Assembly: GCA_020444245.1 (NCBI GenBank) | Contig: JAHLLI010000007.1 | Coordinates: forward strand, 1-64,000 | Length of the DNA stretch: 64,000 nucleotides | Origin: Actinomycetales bacterium | GTDB taxonomy: Bacteria > Actinomycetota > Actinomycetes > Actinomycetales > Cellulomonadaceae | Direction: 5' to 3' | Part shown: positions 1 to 9,022 of the stretch, in pieces | Layout: every line of letters starts with the position of its first letter | Numbering within the stretch: position 1 is the first letter of the stretch | Translations under genes and position numbers: made by a program | Notes under the pieces: generated by a model | What the model was told of the DNA's origin: nothing | What the model saw: only the letters and a program-made list of their open reading frames with translations | Database searches by the model: none

Positions 1-16
1 CCAGAAGCCGGGTGAC

Positions 17-808
17 TCAACGAACCGAGTCTCCGGACACGCCGGGACGGCTCAGTGGCTCCGGGTTGCTCATGAGCAGACCGACCTTGCGAGTCATCGG
101 AAAGGTGATGCCCCAGGCAGTCATGTAGCCAACCCCAGAGAAGGGCTCGTCCTCCGGGCTGCGGACGAGGCCAACTGGCGCGTCCGAGGTGATGAGCGAG
201 CGTCGGTCGAACCGCACGAGCGACCATGGTCGACCGACGATGTACTTGAGGAGCCCCTCCGCGAGTTCGAACATCTGCTTGATGTGCTCGACCTTGGGCC
301 GTTGGATCGGCGGCCCTTCAGGGCGGGTCGCCTGTTTCCACAGTGTCTCGACGAGTTCGTCGGTGACCTCGCCGCCCTGCCGCTCTAGTTGTTGGCGGAG
401 TCCGGACTTGCCGCCGGCCCCGACTTGGAGGCGGAGCATCTGTCGGGCGATGTGGTCCATCGTCCGACGCTGGGCAGGAACTCGGGTCGCCTGGAGCGCG
501 ATGAAGTACCCGAGCGACATCCGGTCGTCGAAGGACAGTGGCCAGGTCCCGCCGGCGATTGCTTTGAAGACTGCCGCGGTGGTGCCCTCGACTTCGGAGA
601 GGGCCCTCTCGATGACGTCATCACCGTCCTCGTGACCCGCGACCGCGTAGAAGTTCTTGGCGACGGAGGCGTCGCTCACCGACTGGGTGAAGCGCTGGTC
701 GCCGGGGAGTCGCACGGTGGCGACGCGGTCATTCTCCGCAAACCCGCGCAGGTAGAACTGCGGCACTGTGTGGTGCCGCTTCGCGACGGGTCGGGTCGTT
801 GCTCCCAT
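17..808 (-). CDS. DUF4238 domain-containing protein
   Basis: This 263-aa protein opens with the family hallmark KRHHTVPQFYLRGF at about residues 10-23, characteristic of DUF4238. The biochemical function of the family is not known; members are common in accessory islands. I chose the ATG at 808 because GGGAG lies about 10 bases upstream and the DUF4238 signature follows directly; 27 further in-frame codons upstream look non-coding. The C-terminus reads PLSRPGVSGDSVR and stops early for the family, so a frameshift or truncation near the window edge is possible. It is transcribed leftward, away from the Gabija pair. Confidence 0.7.
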   Translation of the reverse strand: MGATTRPVAKRHHTVPQFYLRGFAENDRVATVRLPGDQRFTQSVSDASVAKNFYAVAGHEDGDDVIERALSEVEGTTAAVFKAIAGGTWPLSFDDRMSLGYFIALQATRVPAQRRTMDHIARQMLRLQVGAGGKSGLRQQLERQGGEVTDELVETLWKQATRPEGPPIQRPKVEHIKQMFELAEGLLKYIVGRPWSLVRFDRRSLITSDAPVGLVRSPEDEPFSGVGYMTAWGITFPMTRKVGLLMSNPEPLSRPGVSGDSVR

Positions 809-1416
809 ACACCAATTCTCCCGCCCACCGCCGACATTGAGGTCCGCGCGGCCATGGACGCACTCCATGAAGGAGCCACACCAGACCACGCCGGTGGGCA
901 GGCGCGATCAGAGCGACCCGCCCCGGGCACCTACCCGAGACTGACCGGCCGGTCAGCACCCGAGCAACAAACAGCCGCTGTCGGCGCTCGTGCCGAAGAG
1001 GGGATGGGTCCGCACCGACCTTCGCGAGCGTGACCCCAAGGCTTCGGATCCCGAGGAGAACTCGACGGACGAACGCGTTGTTGACGCGACCGCCACACCG
1101 CAGCCCAAACGCCGGGACCCTCGGCATCGTGGAACCGCTCTAGCCTCCTTCGGTGGTCTCGGATCCGGTCAGCCCGGTGGATCGAGCGCCGGCGCCTCGA
1201 CGAGTTGACCCGTGAAGAGGGGGACTGTGGGGCAGGAAGCTCAGGCAGGTATGCATCCGTCACCGCCGGGCGGGCGAGCTGGACCGCATCGGACGGCCGG
1301 TGTGGGTCATCTCGGCCACGGCGGTCCTGTCGATCTGCTGGTGTACCCGGACCATCAACCTGCCGATGGATGGGATGGAAGTACGCCTCACCTCGCGCGT
1401 ATGAGGAGAACAGGTA
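809..1416. other. Intergenic region between DUF4238 gene and gajA
   Basis: About 600 bases between divergent genes. Open frames here have no recognisable protein character. The only clear element is the ribosome binding site AGGAGAA at 1404-1410, about 6-8 bases before the gajA ATG at 1417. Promoters for both flanking genes should lie here, but I cannot point to a convincing -35/-10 pair. Confidence 0.5.
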
Positions 1417-3027
1417 ATGCGTCTGACCAGCGTCAAGATAGAGAACCACAGTCGGCTCGCTGACCTAGAGATTGAAGTCCGCGACCACCTTGTGCTGGTA
1501 GGCGCCAACGACGCCGGCAAGTCGTCGCTGCTGCGCTGCCTCGACCTGCTCCTCGGCACCAGCACGGCACAGCTCTACTCGCGGATCGCCGCCGAGGACC
1601 TACGCGCTGCCGATCAGCCGCTGGTCATCGAGGTTGGTCTTCGGGACTTCTCCGACGACGACAAGGCACAGTTCCCGGATGAGATCAACGTCGATCCGGT
1701 GAGTGGCACATCCAGCCTGACGGTGCGCCTGGCAGCCACCGTTGACAGCCAAGGAACGGTCTCGATCGAGCGTTCATCACCAGGCAGTGGAACTGGCCGT
1801 CAGCTCTCGCGTGACCAGGTGATTGGCCTCGGCTGGAGGTTCCTCAGCGCCACCTCGCAGGGGCGGGACCTACGCGGGGACAAGCGGTCAGTCCTCGACG
1901 AGATTCTCGCCGGCGTTGACCTTGGCCCGGAACAGGCCGACTTCGACGCGATCACAACGGCGCTCGTGGACAAGCTGAAGGACTCGAAGGTCCTAGAAGG
2001 GCTGCGCGGCAACCTTGCTGACCAGCTCTCCAAGGCGCTGCCCGAAGCAGTCGCTACCGACGATCTGTCCCTCGTTCCTGGGGCGGCGGCCGACAACGAC
2101 GTGCTCAGCGACGTTCGGCTCCAGGTAGCCAAGGGAGGGGTGCCGCATGACCTGTCCGAGCAGTCGGACGGCACCAGGGCGCTGTACGCCATCGCGCTCT
2201 ACGACCTCACCAGCGTCGGGGCGAACGTCGTCGGCATCGATGAGCCGGAGATCCACCTGCATCCCACCAGCCAGCGGAGCCTGGCGAGGCTCCTTCGCGC
2301 CAATCCGAACCAGAAGGTCATCGCCACGCACTCAGCAGACATCGTCGGAGCGTTCGATGCGGACTCGATCGTCGTCGTGCGGCAGGGCGGCCAGGTTGTT
2401 CAGCCGGCCAAGGGCTTCCTTTCTGCCGACGAGAAGATGGCCGTCCGGTGGTGGGTGCGCGACAAGCTCGAACCCCTGACGTCGCGGCGCGTTGTGGCTG
2501 TCGAGGGCATCTCAGACCGCATCATCCTGGAGCGGGTCACCGACCTGACCAGCCGCAACCTGGACCGCCTGGGCGTCTCCGTCCTCGAGACCGGTGGCGC
2601 TGGCGATATGGGTGCCATCGACAAGCTCTTCGGCAAGAGCGGCTTCGACATCCCGACTTCGATGCTGATCGATGCCGATGCCGAGACCGACACTGCGGCC
2701 AAGCTTGGCGTCCCCGTAACGGACCTCAGTCAGAGCGCGGTCTGGGTCTCGCGGCCCGATCTTGAAGGGGAGTGCGTGGCAGCCCTCGGAGCGGCGGTCG
2801 TCTGGGCGGCGCTCAGTGCATCGAGCTTGTTCAGTCCGAACGAGTTGGCGAACTGCAGGCCGAGTGGACCAGGCGGCACCCACACGGATGCCGACGTCGC
2901 GGCGTTCTGTCGAGTGAAGAAGTACAAGGTCAAGGCCGCCATGGTGGTCGTACCGCTTCTCGACCCTGTGACTGCACCAATGGTTGCCGGAATCAACAGT
3001 CTGCTCGATCAGATCGTGAACCCGTAG
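1417..3027 (+). CDS. gajA: Gabija GajA-like OLD-family ATPase/TOPRIM nuclease
   Basis: This 536-aa protein has an ABC-type ATPase half followed by a TOPRIM nuclease half, the layout of overcoming-lysogenization-defect (OLD) enzymes and of GajA. Visible motifs: Walker A GANDAGKSS at 29-37, signature-like SEQSDGT at 247-253, Walker B with DEPEIHLHP at 275-283, H-loop ATHSAD at 303-308, TOPRIM acidic residue in VEGISDR (E363), and the second TOPRIM acidic pair DAD at 419-421. In known Gabija systems GajA is a nucleotide-sensing DNA nuclease that assembles with the GajB helicase to block phage. The stop codon is directly followed by the gajB ATG, so the two are co-transcribed. A generic class 2 OLD nuclease is the alternative name, but the UvrD-type partner argues for Gabija. 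Confidence 0.87.
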   Translation: MRLTSVKIENHSRLADLEIEVRDHLVLVGANDAGKSSLLRCLDLLLGTSTAQLYSRIAAEDLRAADQPLVIEVGLRDFSDDDKAQFPDEINVDPVSGTSSLTVRLAATVDSQGTVSIERSSPGSGTGRQLSRDQVIGLGWRFLSATSQGRDLRGDKRSVLDEILAGVDLGPEQADFDAITTALVDKLKDSKVLEGLRGNLADQLSKALPEAVATDDLSLVPGAAADNDVLSDVRLQVAKGGVPHDLSEQSDGTRALYAIALYDLTSVGANVVGIDEPEIHLHPTSQRSLARLLRANPNQKVIATHSADIVGAFDADSIVVVRQGGQVVQPAKGFLSADEKMAVRWWVRDKLEPLTSRRVVAVEGISDRIILERVTDLTSRNLDRLGVSVLETGGAGDMGAIDKLFGKSGFDIPTSMLIDADAETDTAAKLGVPVTDLSQSAVWVSRPDLEGECVAALGAAVVWAALSASSLFSPNELANCRPSGPGGTHTDADVAAFCRVKKYKVKAAMVVVPLLDPVTAPMVAGINSLLDQIVNP

Positions 3028-4713
3028 ATGGTCACGCCTACGGCTGCTCAACTACAGATTCGCGACCACCCCGGACTCGACCTTGTAGTGGTGGCCCCCG
3101 CTGGCTGCGGCAAGACCGAGGGACTGGCGCTTCGGATTCAGGGCCTGCTCGACCGCGGCTCGGTCGTGCCGCCACGCAAGATCCTGGTGACGACCTTCTC
3201 CAACCGAGCACGTGACAACATCCGGGACAGGCTGCGGGACTATCTCCCGGTCGGGTCGCTCCGCGACCGGGTCAGCATTGCCAACTTCCATGGGCTGTCG
3301 GCTCGGATCTTCCAGGCCCACGCCGCCGCCATCGGCCTCGATCCTCGCCTCACGATTCCCGAGAGCGACTGGACCGGAGACCAGTGCCGACGCCGCAAGT
3401 TGCGGTTCGAAGCCGCTGGTGAGGTTCAGCGCATCCTGCGCGTGGTCAAACAGCAGGCCGTTGATGACCAGGAGGTCGAACGCCTGCTCTTCGCGTCGGG
3501 CAACGTTGACGCCCAGGAGATAGAAGGCTTGCGAGTGGCCGAAGGACGGCTCACATACGACGACCTACCGCGCCTTGCCGAGTTGATCCTTCAGCACGAC
3601 GCTGTTGCCGATCTCTACCGCAGCCACTTCGCGGCCGTGGTGGTCGACGAGTTCCAGGACCTGACGCCGCAGCAGCTCCGGATCGTCCAGCGGATCGGCG
3701 CGAAACGAACTACATATGCGGGCGATCTCGCTCAAGGCATCTACGGCTTCGCAGGGGCACGGCCGTTGGAGATCGATGCGGCGATCCGGGCTGAGTGTGG
3801 TGAGGTCATTGAGTTCGCCGAATCGCATCGGTCATCTCCCGCTGTACTCGAGTTGCTCAACACGCTCTCATCTCTGACCGGGGGTAAGGAGCTGACCAGC
3901 GCCGATCCTGCCTCGTGGCCGGGTGGGGGAGTGGCGGGTGGCATGGTCCACGGCACCGTGGGGGACGAGGCAGACTGGACGGTCGACTTCGCGCGAAAGG
4001 TGCTGGCGAAGGCGCCAGGCCAGCGCATCGGCGTCATTGCCAGGAGCACCTCGCGTCGTCGTTTCGTCGATGCCGCCTTCGCCGCAAGTGACCTGCGGTG
4101 GCACCGGTGGGACGATGGTGTACTCGACACCGACACGGCGAGGCTCGTGAAGGCCATGCTCTCGCGCCTCAACCTCGCCGAGCTGAACGCGGCACCCGAT
4201 CCAGTTGAGTACTTGCGAATGGCTTCGGGCATGGACAACGTCCAGGATCCCAGCGGTCGAGAAGCGCTCGCCGACGCACTCGCATGGTGCCTTGACCTGC
4301 TTCAGCAGGGCGTGGGCGTCGCCGACGTTCGCGGTCGCATTCGTATCGGTGACGAGTCCACCTTGATCACGGTCGCGGGTGTTCATCTCTTGACGGGCCA
4401 TGCTGGCAAGGGCCAGCAGTTCGACTGGGTGGTGGTGGTTGGTGCCGAGGACGGAGCGATACCCGACTTCCGCGCCAATACAGCAGATGAGCTGGCGGAA
4501 GAGGCCCGAGTACTCGCTGTCATGATTTCTCGCGCTCGACACGGTGTCGTGATCATGAGCGCGGAGAGTGTTCCGGCAGCCAGCACCGGAGTTACGTACG
4601 GGAAAAGCCCGTCTCGCTTCTGGAAGCAACTGACGGACTCAGAGCCGCTCGGGCCAGAGGAGATCGACAAGTGGCTAGACGCGGCGGATTGGCCAGCGAT
4701 CGCAGCGCGGTGA
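3028..4713 (+). CDS. gajB: Gabija GajB-like UvrD/Rep superfamily 1 helicase
   Basis: This 561-aa SF1 helicase starts at the base after the gajA stop. Motif I is APAGCGKTE with K29-T30; motif II is DEFQD at 207-211; motif III is the AGDLAQGIYGF stretch near 230; motif V is the GHAGKGQQF region; motif VI is the SRAR stretch at 501-504. Such compact UvrD-like helicases are the GajB half of Gabija. It is expected to unwind or sense DNA ends and to activate or stimulate the GajA nuclease. Length is a little above the founding GajB (about 494 aa). All core motifs look intact, so the system is probably functional. Confidence 0.87.
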   Translation: MVTPTAAQLQIRDHPGLDLVVVAPAGCGKTEGLALRIQGLLDRGSVVPPRKILVTTFSNRARDNIRDRLRDYLPVGSLRDRVSIANFHGLSARIFQAHAAAIGLDPRLTIPESDWTGDQCRRRKLRFEAAGEVQRILRVVKQQAVDDQEVERLLFASGNVDAQEIEGLRVAEGRLTYDDLPRLAELILQHDAVADLYRSHFAAVVVDEFQDLTPQQLRIVQRIGAKRTTYAGDLAQGIYGFAGARPLEIDAAIRAECGEVIEFAESHRSSPAVLELLNTLSSLTGGKELTSADPASWPGGGVAGGMVHGTVGDEADWTVDFARKVLAKAPGQRIGVIARSTSRRRFVDAAFAASDLRWHRWDDGVLDTDTARLVKAMLSRLNLAELNAAPDPVEYLRMASGMDNVQDPSGREALADALAWCLDLLQQGVGVADVRGRIRIGDESTLITVAGVHLLTGHAGKGQQFDWVVVVGAEDGAIPDFRANTADELAEEARVLAVMISRARHGVVIMSAESVPAASTGVTYGKSPSRFWKQLTDSEPLGPEEIDKWLDAADWPAIAAR

Positions 4714-4714
4714 C

Positions 4715-4864
4715 GGAGGGACCAAGTTCCTGCGTGGCGTCACCGACGTGGGCCTGCTGGCCGGCCTGATCGATCTCACCACCCTCAACCTCGACTACCT
4801 GCAGAGTGTGACGGATCTGGGACTGCTGGCCGGGCTGACGCACATCCCCGGGCTCACCGTCCGT
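4715..4864 (+). pseudogene. Leucine-rich-repeat gene remnant
   Basis: Immediately after gajB, one + frame reads two LRR-like units: FLRGVTDVGLLAGLIDLT, then TLNLDYLQSVTDLGLLAG followed by LTHIPGLTV. This spacing of L and N is that of a bacterial leucine-rich repeat. No start codon with a ribosome binding site precedes it, the frame overlaps the end of gajB, and the sequence becomes featureless after about 4864. I read it as the stump of a larger LRR protein cut by insertion or deletion. Confidence 0.55.
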
Positions 4865-4957
4865 TGGCGCGCGCCTAGGGCGGCTAGCGGCGAATCATCG
4901 GCATCGTCTACTGCGTTGTGGCGAGCTGGGAGCGCTGGAGCCTGCCCTTCCTGGCGC

Positions 4958-5965
4958 TCATCTCGCCGCCATTGGGACGGCAGCGAGGAGAGTCGGCGTC
5001 GGCCCGGGGTGTCGGTCCTGGGGGAGAGCTCTCGGCGCCGGCGGTCTGGCGCTGACCAGGTCGTCAACGGTGGCGCCGCGTGCCACCGTGAGCACCGTCG
5101 TCATGGACTGACGCAGCAGGTCGACATCACCACCGGACCAACTGGCCAGGTAGGGGACTGAGTAGGTCGCGGAGTCGAGGCCAGCCCGTGCGGTGATGAG
5201 GTAGGCGATCGACTCGGCCTCGACCTCGGCCTGCCCGCGACACGCGGTGGACGCGGCGTAGTCGGTGAAGCGGTGCTCGTGGTCGGCGCGGATGTGCCCG
5301 AGTTCGTGGGCCAGGGACTTGACGGCCTGAGCGGGGTCGACGTCGGCGCGGACCCGGACGACGCGCGCTGCGAAGTCGGTGTAGCCGTTGGCTCCGACCC
5401 CGCAGGGTCCGCGCTCGATCCCGTAGCCGTCGTTTTGGACGAGTCCGGCCAGGTGGTCCCAGAGCCCGTCGGGTCCGGCTCCGGTCAGGTGCGCGGGCTC
5501 GACATCGGGGAGTGGGTCGCCGTCGGTCTGGGAGACGTCGAAGACGTGCACGACCTTGAAGCCGCGGAGCTGCCTTGGCGGTCGGTCTGTGCCCGCCGCG
5601 GGCTCACGCGGTTCGGGCGCGAGGGCCCTGGAGGGGCTCTCCGGTCGCTGGTCTGCGGTCGTCGTCTTGCCCGGCGCCGCCCGGTAGATGCAGGGCGCGA
5701 GGATGGCGATGCCGTGTTCGCCCTTGTTGACGCGACGGCCCAGGCTGTTCCAGGTGCGGATGCCGCCGACGCGGGTGGCGTCGGGCCGCTGTGCGCAGAT
5801 GAGCAGGATGTTCGAGGGGGAGTAGTCGTGGAACCTGGCTGCAGCGGCGAGCATCCGGGCCCACCCGTCGGAGGTGGCCAGGTCTGCCACGGCCTCGATG
5901 AGTTGGTAGTGCAGGGCCTCGAGCTTGTCATCCTGCGAGGGTCCGGGGCGGGGTCGGCGCACCAC
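4958..5965 (-). CDS. ArdC-like antirestriction protein with ImmA/IrrE-type metallopeptidase domain
   Basis: A 335-aa protein with an N-terminal ArdC-like ssDNA-binding domain (about residues 8-110, with WNSLGRRVNKGEHGIAIL) and a C-terminal zinc-peptidase domain. The zinc motif is HELGH at 220-224 in LAHELGHIRADHEHR, with a downstream EAESIAYL helix. ArdC proteins coat incoming single-stranded plasmid DNA and protect it from host restriction during conjugation. I chose the GTG at 5965, 4 bases after the stop of the upstream gene; the long in-frame extension further upstream overlaps that gene and is low complexity. It is the last gene of the conjugation operon. Confidence 0.75.
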   Translation of the reverse strand: MVRRPRPGPSQDDKLEALHYQLIEAVADLATSDGWARMLAAAARFHDYSPSNILLICAQRPDATRVGGIRTWNSLGRRVNKGEHGIAILAPCIYRAAPGKTTTADQRPESPSRALAPEPREPAAGTDRPPRQLRGFKVVHVFDVSQTDGDPLPDVEPAHLTGAGPDGLWDHLAGLVQNDGYGIERGPCGVGANGYTDFAARVVRVRADVDPAQAVKSLAHELGHIRADHEHRFTDYAASTACRGQAEVEAESIAYLITARAGLDSATYSVPYLASWSGGDVDLLRQSMTTVLTVARGATVDDLVSARPPAPRALPQDRHPGPTPTLLAAVPMAAR

Positions 5966-5969
5966 GGGG

Positions 5970-7214
5970 TCACCGCCCGGAGGGTGCGGGGTGGACGGTG
6001 CCCTCGGGCAGTTTCGCGCCTTGGCAGACGGGGTTTGACCAGCCGAGGTACCCGGTGCCGTTGACGTAGCCGGCGTTGAGCTGGGCGAGGGTGAGCAGGT
6101 AGACGCCGCCGTGGTTGCCGGTGGCGGAGTCGAACACGCCGTTGGACGTGACGAGAGTCTCGTCGGGGTCACACCCGGGGTCGGCCTGCACGACGACGGA
6201 GACGTGGCCGGCAGGGCGTCCTGTGCGCCAGAAGACGAACGAGCCCAGCGGCGGGCAGGTGCCGCCTGGGTGGGCGTTGCCGGTGGCGACCATCTGTTCC
6301 CAGTGGTCGGTGGCGGTGGGGTACCCGGAGCCGACGTAGCCGTAGGCGCGGCAGGCGAGGCGGTCGCAGAGCTGGTGCCACCCGGAGGTGACACCCACGT
6401 AGGCGAGTGCGGTGCGGACGGCGGTGGCGACGTCGTGCGGTGTGCCGGGTGGGACGACGACGTTGCGGGGTCCGCCGAGGCCGGGTAGGCACCCGACGCC
6501 CGAGGTGCCCAGGGGGCCAGACAGCTCGGGCGTCGGGGCGCTCGTGGGGCCGGACGCAGCGTCGTCGGGCAGGTCGCTGGCGGCTCCGGCGTCGGTGACG
6601 GTACGCCACTCCGCGACCCGCTGGTGCACGGTGGTGATGAACGCTTCGGTGATGGCCGGGATGTCGGGGTAGGTGCGCAGCCGGGACTCCCCGGCGTTGT
6701 GGGCGATGATCAGCGCGTCCAGGATCGGAAGGGCCGACGAGGCCCAGGCGGGGTGGTCGGTGAGGGTCTCACGCACCCCCGTCAGACGGGCGCACAGGTA
6801 CTGCCCGCCGACCCGCGCGTGGATCATTGGGTCGGCTACGTCAGGGACCCCGTCGGCGTTGAGGTCGGCGTCGAACCCGGCCCCGTAGGCGTTGGTCCAG
6901 ATGGACTCGTTGAGTTGGAACAGGCCCCAGGTGCCGCCGTTGGCGTCGTCGGCGTAGGCGTCGGGGCGAAAGCCGGACTCCTGGGCCATCACCGCGGCGA
7001 TCCAGGCTTCGGGCAGGTCCGGGCACGCCGCCTTGGCCTCCCGCACCCATGCGCGCGCCTCCGCGGGCACCGGGGCGTCGGGGGCGAGGACGCCGCCCGC
7101 CGAGGAGTCGATGCAGGCGGCGGCGCCCGCGCCGACGCCGAGGGCGGCGAGCACCGCGATGGTCGGGATGGCGACGCAGCCGGCGCCGCCGAAGGCGATG
7201 AGCTTCTTGATCAC
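5970..7214 (-). CDS. Conjugation cell-wall hydrolase: lytic transglycosylase plus C-terminal peptidase-like domain
   Basis: 414 aa. An N-terminal hydrophobic segment (about 4-34) serves as signal or membrane anchor. Residues about 55-185 form a soluble lytic transglycosylase domain, with the likely catalytic glutamate E79 in AVMAQESGF and a typical GLFQLNE stretch. After a Pro/Ser/Thr linker, residues about 250-400 form a second domain resembling NlpC/P60 or CHAP hydrolases, with LCDRLACRAYG and a later GHVSVVV histidine. Such two-domain enzymes (VirB1/TcpG type) open the peptidoglycan for the mating channel. The start overlaps the stop of the coupling-protein gene by 4 bases. Confidence 0.8.
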   Translation of the reverse strand: MIKKLIAFGGAGCVAIPTIAVLAALGVGAGAAACIDSSAGGVLAPDAPVPAEARAWVREAKAACPDLPEAWIAAVMAQESGFRPDAYADDANGGTWGLFQLNESIWTNAYGAGFDADLNADGVPDVADPMIHARVGGQYLCARLTGVRETLTDHPAWASSALPILDALIIAHNAGESRLRTYPDIPAITEAFITTVHQRVAEWRTVTDAGAASDLPDDAASGPTSAPTPELSGPLGTSGVGCLPGLGGPRNVVVPPGTPHDVATAVRTALAYVGVTSGWHQLCDRLACRAYGYVGSGYPTATDHWEQMVATGNAHPGGTCPPLGSFVFWRTGRPAGHVSVVVQADPGCDPDETLVTSNGVFDSATGNHGGVYLLTLAQLNAGYVNGTGYLGWSNPVCQGAKLPEGTVHPAPSGR

Positions 7215-9022
7215 GAGGCTTCCCTCCTGAGAATGGCGCCGCCGGTCGCGGCTTCCACCTGCTCCTGGTCCGCCCGCAGGGCGGCCGCATCGCGCCGCGT
7301 GGTCCAGGCGCCGAGGTCGATGACGACGGGTCGGGTGTGGCGAAGCAGGAGCACCCCGGTGCCGAACGGCAGGGTGCGCAAGACCGACGGCGGCATGACG
7401 GGAACCATCCGCACCGACGTCGATGTGGACCGTTCGCCGGCGCGGCCGCGGGAGCGGGTCTCGGTGAGCTCGTCGATCTCGCCGAGGAGGCGGGCGACGT
7501 CGTCGAGGTCGCGGTACTTCGCGAGTCCGCCGAGGACGATCTTGACGGTGGCGGCGTCCCAGATCGCGTCCGCGGCGTGCTCACCCCACCGGTTGCGCGC
7601 CTGGGCGAGCGACTGCAGGACCGCCAGGGTCGTGATCCCGGACCCGCCGCCTTCGGCCATCAACTGCGGCAGGGACGGCAACGGGGTCAGGTTGGCGATC
7701 TCGTCGAGCGCCAGCAGGAGGGGTGGGTCCAGGCGCGCACCGGGGGAGCGGGCGGCCAGGCCGCGGGCGGTCTCGGTGATGTCCTCGACGAACGCGGCGA
7801 CCAGCGGGGCGCAGGACCCGGAGCTGACCGCGGAGGCCAGCAGGTAGAGGGTGCCGGAGTCGCCCAGGAACGCGGCTGGGTCGAACTCCTCGCCGGGTGC
7901 GGGGTCGACTGCGGCCAGCACGTCCGGGTCTGCGAGGGCGGCCAGAGACTGGCGCACGCCGAGCCAGACGGAGTCGCGGGTGCGGGGGTCGGCGTGGATC
8001 GCGGCCTCGAGCGCGTCGGCCCACCCGGATGCGGCGCCAGGGTGGCGGTTGAGGGTGGTGACGGCGTCCTCGGCGAGGACGGGGTTGAGGGACCACCTGT
8101 ACAGGTCCACGGCGCGCCGCCCGTCGAGGGCGGCGGCGTGCAGCACGCAGCGCAGGGCGGTCTCGGTCTGCCCGGCCCAGAAGTCCGAGTCCGAGACGGT
8201 GCGCCCGAACCCGGCTCCGGCAGCCAGGCCACGGGCGCGGACGAGGGCGGTGCGTGGGGTCTCGCAGCCCCGCACGGGCGACCACCTCAGGCCACCGGGC
8301 AGGTCTGCGAGACGTTGCGGGTCGAAGATCGCCACCGGTCCGCGCCGGGCCCGGGCGTGCATGGTCACAGAGAGGGTGTCGGGTCGGGTCGACGTCGCCA
8401 CGACCGGCCCGGGTGCGTCCAGGACCCAGGGGATGACCACGTGCACGCCCTTGCCCATGCGCGGTGGTCCGACAAGCAGGGCCGAGTCCTCGACAGAGCA
8501 CCACAGGTCGCGGCCGCGGACCCTTCCGAGCCGGTAGCCGACCTGTTCGGGTTCGGGCCGGCGGCCGGTGGAGGGGCGGACGACGGCGCCGCGCCGCACC
8601 AGTGACCGTCGGCCCGCCGCTGCGGTCGCCTCGGTGGGGGTGGCGAGGCCCGGCAGCGTGCGCACCCGGTCGGGGTCGGCTCCGCTCCTCGACGAGTCGC
8701 TCATCACCCGCCATGCCAGGATCCCCGCCGAGATGCAGGCGGCGAGGACGGCGCCGGTGCCTACCCAGTAGGGGACCGGGCCGGGCAGCTCGCCCGGGAT
8801 CGGCCACGCCGACGCGGGGTCGCCAATCCGGCCGAGAGCCCGCAGCGCGGTCAGCGCACCGCCTGTCGGTGTCGACCTGCCGGTGAGGAGGCAGGCCAGA
8901 GCTGCGCCGCACCACAGCACCCCGCCGAGCCCGACGACGACGGCCCCGGCGCCGAGGGCCCATCCCGTGAGGTCGAGCCCAGGCCCGCCCGTGAGGGCGG
9001 TGCGGCGCGGTCGGGGGTTCAT
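7211..9022 (-). CDS. VirD4/TraG-type conjugative coupling ATPase
   Basis: A 603-aa type IV coupling protein. Two N-terminal membrane segments lie at about residues 14-45 and 75-100. Walker A is GPPRMGKG with K191; Walker B is LLLALDEIANL with D440-E441. The C-terminal part carries a TraM-recognition-like region. It should couple the relaxase-bound DNA strand to the T4SS channel. The ATG at 9022 overlaps the stop of the DnaB-N gene (ATGA), which fixes the start; upstream in-frame sequence is low-complexity and lies within the neighbouring gene. Confidence 0.85.
   Translation of the reverse strand: MNPRPRRTALTGGPGLDLTGWALGAGAVVVGLGGVLWCGAALACLLTGRSTPTGGALTALRALGRIGDPASAWPIPGELPGPVPYWVGTGAVLAACISAGILAWRVMSDSSRSGADPDRVRTLPGLATPTEATAAAGRRSLVRRGAVVRPSTGRRPEPEQVGYRLGRVRGRDLWCSVEDSALLVGPPRMGKGVHVVIPWVLDAPGPVVATSTRPDTLSVTMHARARRGPVAIFDPQRLADLPGGLRWSPVRGCETPRTALVRARGLAAGAGFGRTVSDSDFWAGQTETALRCVLHAAALDGRRAVDLYRWSLNPVLAEDAVTTLNRHPGAASGWADALEAAIHADPRTRDSVWLGVRQSLAALADPDVLAAVDPAPGEEFDPAAFLGDSGTLYLLASAVSSGSCAPLVAAFVEDITETARGLAARSPGARLDPPLLLALDEIANLTPLPSLPQLMAEGGGSGITTLAVLQSLAQARNRWGEHAADAIWDAATVKIVLGGLAKYRDLDDVARLLGEIDELTETRSRGRAGERSTSTSVRMVPVMPPSVLRTLPFGTGVLLLRHTRPVVIDLGAWTTRRDAAALRADQEQVEAATGGAILRREAS

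Noticed and set aside
890-1449. Minus-strand frames of 130-170 aa upstream of gajA
   Set aside because: Arg/Pro/Ser-rich without start signals, and one runs into gajA. No coding support.
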